A DNA stretch of 64,000 bases from positions 180,433 through 244,432 of the forward strand of contig DUBC01000036.1 in the NCBI GenBank assembly GCA_012960505.1, given 5' to 3'. Positions within the stretch are counted from its first letter, which is position 1. Each line of letters starts with the position of its first letter. Under the pieces are notes generated by a model. The model saw nothing but the letters and a program-made list of their open reading frames with translations, searched no databases and was not told the origin of the DNA. Positions 63,301-64,000 of the stretch are shown in pieces. The stretch is from Verrucomicrobiales bacterium (GTDB taxonomy: Bacteria; Verrucomicrobiota; Verrucomicrobiia; Verrucomicrobiales; DEV007). The translations under genes were made by a program, and so were the position numbers.

Positions 63301-64000
63301 TGAGGACGGTGACGGGTTACCTGATTCCTGGGAGGAGAAGTACGGAGTCGATGATCCTGAAGGGGACGATGACAATGATGGGCTCACTAACATCGAAGAA
63401 TATGAATTAAGGACCAAGCCTAATAAGGCGGACTCGGATGATGACGGGCTCAGTGATAAAGCTGAAATCGAAGTGCATGAGACCAATCCATTGAACCCTG
63501 ACGCGGACCGTGACGGTCTGCTTGATGGAGCGGAGATTGCTGCCGGCACGGATCCTGAGAATAAGGACACGGACGGTGATGGTATTTCTGACTTCAATGA
63601 GATTCAGGACGGAACGGATCCGTTAGTCGTTACGGCAATTGCTTTTGAAACGAATTTAGTATCCTACTGGCCACTGGATTCAGACTTTGATGATGCGAAG
63701 GCTGAGAATCACGGCGTTGAGGAAGGTGGCCCGATTGAGTTCCAGACCGGTAAGTTTGATGGAGCCATTTACCTGAACGGTAGCCAGAGCATTGCGATAT
63801 CGGGTGACGAAAACACATTCGACTTTGCTGGTGAGAGTTTCACGGTTTCCGCCTGGTACACAGCAGAGGCAATCAGCAAGAATTGGCAGTGCCTTGTGGC
63901 CAAGGGCGAAGGTAACGGTTGGCGGGTGCACCGTCGCGGAGGAGACAATCCACCGGAGATGACCTTCACCGGAGGTAATGGTGATGTTGATCGTCACAAC
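60332..64000 (+). CDS. Very large LamG / thrombospondin-type-3 repeat surface protein, 3' end beyond window
   Basis: The frame from ATG 60332 stays open to the last base, at least 1223 residues. A signal peptide (about 1-24, ending LSAQ) leads to a LamG/concanavalin-like domain (about 30-240; GQTNQGIHNGIRNGG, WTYDG). TSP3 calcium loops (DxDxDGL) occupy about 246-390. A second lectin-like domain spans about 400-625, a second TSP3 block 627-773, a second LamG 779-980, a third TSP3 block 989-1097, and a third LamG starts near 1108. The LamG and TSP3 modules are internal duplications. It should be secreted or cell-surface, binding carbohydrate in a calcium-dependent way. The C-terminal sorting or anchor signal lies outside the window. 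The 226-bp upstream spacer to ggt holds no gene. Confidence 0.88.
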   Translation, partial: MKLILLKLAVVITVLGSFSFKLSAQIPDPVVYFDFEGDSGDTVVDKGINGNDGIVTKPGQTTLGDEGAPGGSTPATGASFSDGLIDVTAVDVSSIVSQDGSYTLSAWLKPTDLNGDKFFFGQTNQGIHNGIRNGGFLHQAHWGADTNGATNLNNYLNNDDDGWIHAAWTYDGVSDMGKIYLDGNIDWEGNKNPPNGSGNLIVGGRNGGEAGYVGLADDIAMWDEVLNDDAIQALADGASPSGASQEDDDEDGLPDSYEERLVDNLEDLNGNGAGPGPGSGTGDYDGDGLTDLDEYEETRTDPTKKDTDDDGLSDGVETNTGEWVSVNSTGTDPLNADSDNDNLLDGVENPDLPYSEDDPEDQPGSDPNNPDTDGDGSPDGREIVLETNPTVEDQPDIEGYVNSFDGYADGTIDLGDGTVMSGASASVVDGRLQLTIDNQGLGYASFSIPAIEGSSKGFRMSFDYELNDSPGANDPADGFSINYGDAILGELGGAEEGMSRPDNGGVIPGVTENISFEVDTWRNGDAEQGLNISGVGEGADLGQLAFENGIILEDGSRKEGTIEISWNPQLGASFKTTGMTTNAEFTDVDTTGFTADDGHNFIFTARVGGANQDLFIDNLIIEVGIFDGDEDGDAIPDFYENEIAGNLTDLNGNEAGPGPGAGTGDFDGDGLTDLDEYEETRTNPIKSDTDGDELSDGVETNTGTYVSATNTGTDPKLADTDKDGLIDGVETNTGILVDEENTGTDPNNADTDGDGYSDGGEIAGGTDPHDPNSKGALPAPYLFLDFEGEVEDLSGNGNDGVVDGSVSFDVAGADGGSTPTTGANFTGGHIDVLSIDMNSDLNTFEDGSYTFACWIKPIGSAGGEGFIWGQTNQGIHNGIRSGGLLHSAHWGADWNASTVLEAEQWIHAVWTYDGAADTASIYLNGQLDGGPQAQRAPNGGGTFVLGARNNGESQFDGYLDDVAIWREVLPEAAIAALADGLSPIGATQEDEDGDGLPDSWEEKYGVDDPEGDDDNDGLTNIEEYELRTKPNKADSDDDGLSDKAEIEVHETNPLNPDADRDGLLDGAEIAAGTDPENKDTDGDGISDFNEIQDGTDPLVVTAIAFETNLVSYWPLDSDFDDAKAENHGVEEGGPIEFQTGKFDGAIYLNGSQSIAISGDENTFDFAGESFTVSAWYTAEAISKNWQCLVAKGEGNGWRVHRRGGDNPPEMTFTGGNGDVDRHN

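Noticed and set aside
62505..63997. Minus-strand frames over the LamG/TSP3 gene.
   Set aside because: The plus strand is open through the whole region with strong domain matches; the minus frames are shadows rich in Ser, Pro and His.

Overview
The window reads as ordinary chromosome of a Verrucomicrobiota bacterium, moderately AT-rich. I could not place it below phylum. The main clue is the block at 6.1-13.4 kb. It has the same layout as the Akkermansia type IV pilus-like locus Amuc_1102/1101/1100/1099/1098: small exported protein, PilM-like protein, two single-pass membrane proteins, large secretin. A Bat (VWA/TPR) operon and a very large LamG/thrombospondin-type-3 protein fit the same phylum. 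I found no tRNA, rRNA, CRISPR array, transposase or prophage. Many start codons have only A/T-rich sequence upstream and no clear Shine-Dalgarno, so several starts were chosen from signal peptides and family length.

Layout. 0-6 kb: 3' end of a DUF374 acyltransferase, folD, a short unknown gene, a DinG-type helicase, convergent aroD, and a polyprenyl-phosphate sugar transferase. 6-13.4 kb: the pilus-like operon, closed by a good intrinsic terminator. 13.4-17.4 kb: coaE, rho, rnd and a zinc-ribbon membrane protein. 17.4-27.1 kb: a phosphate region with PhoR/PhoB, a decayed ppk fragment, Pit transporter, DUF47 (PhoU-like) protein, OprO/OprP-like porin, intact ppk and a ROK sugar kinase. The Pit/DUF47 block is clearly more GC-rich than its surroundings and looks acquired. 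27-35 kb: guaB, guaA, a small membrane protein, an SMP-30 protein, a PhyH-type dioxygenase, an AI-2E/PerM permease and an enolase-superfamily protein. 35-43 kb: a triple-LysM lipoprotein, an amidase, and a minus-strand Bat operon (DUF4381, BatA, fused BatB/BatC, BatD, BatE).

43-48.6 kb: a catabolic operon (SDR, GH88-like hydrolase, TIM-barrel isomerase, Gfo/Idh/MocA oxidoreductase, MDP-1 phosphatase) read divergently from an AraC regulator. It is probably for uronate-containing oligosaccharides. 48.6-52.6 kb: parvulin PPIase, DUF4105 membrane protein, dcd, purU and a small two-TM protein. 52.6-58.1 kb: a three-gene operon of MscS channel with a cyclic-nucleotide-binding-like domain, a stand-alone secretin with a 300-residue tail, and a Sel1-repeat protein. 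58.4-64 kb: gamma-glutamyltransferase, then the start of the LamG/TSP3 protein, which runs off the window.

The least explained items are the MscS/secretin/Sel1 operon, two mutually exclusive hairpins ahead of ppk, the decayed ppk beside an acquired phosphate-uptake block, a ppk-linked ROK kinase without the usual zinc motif, and repeated half-sites at the AraC promoter. Several convergent gene pairs overlap or abut at their stop codons.
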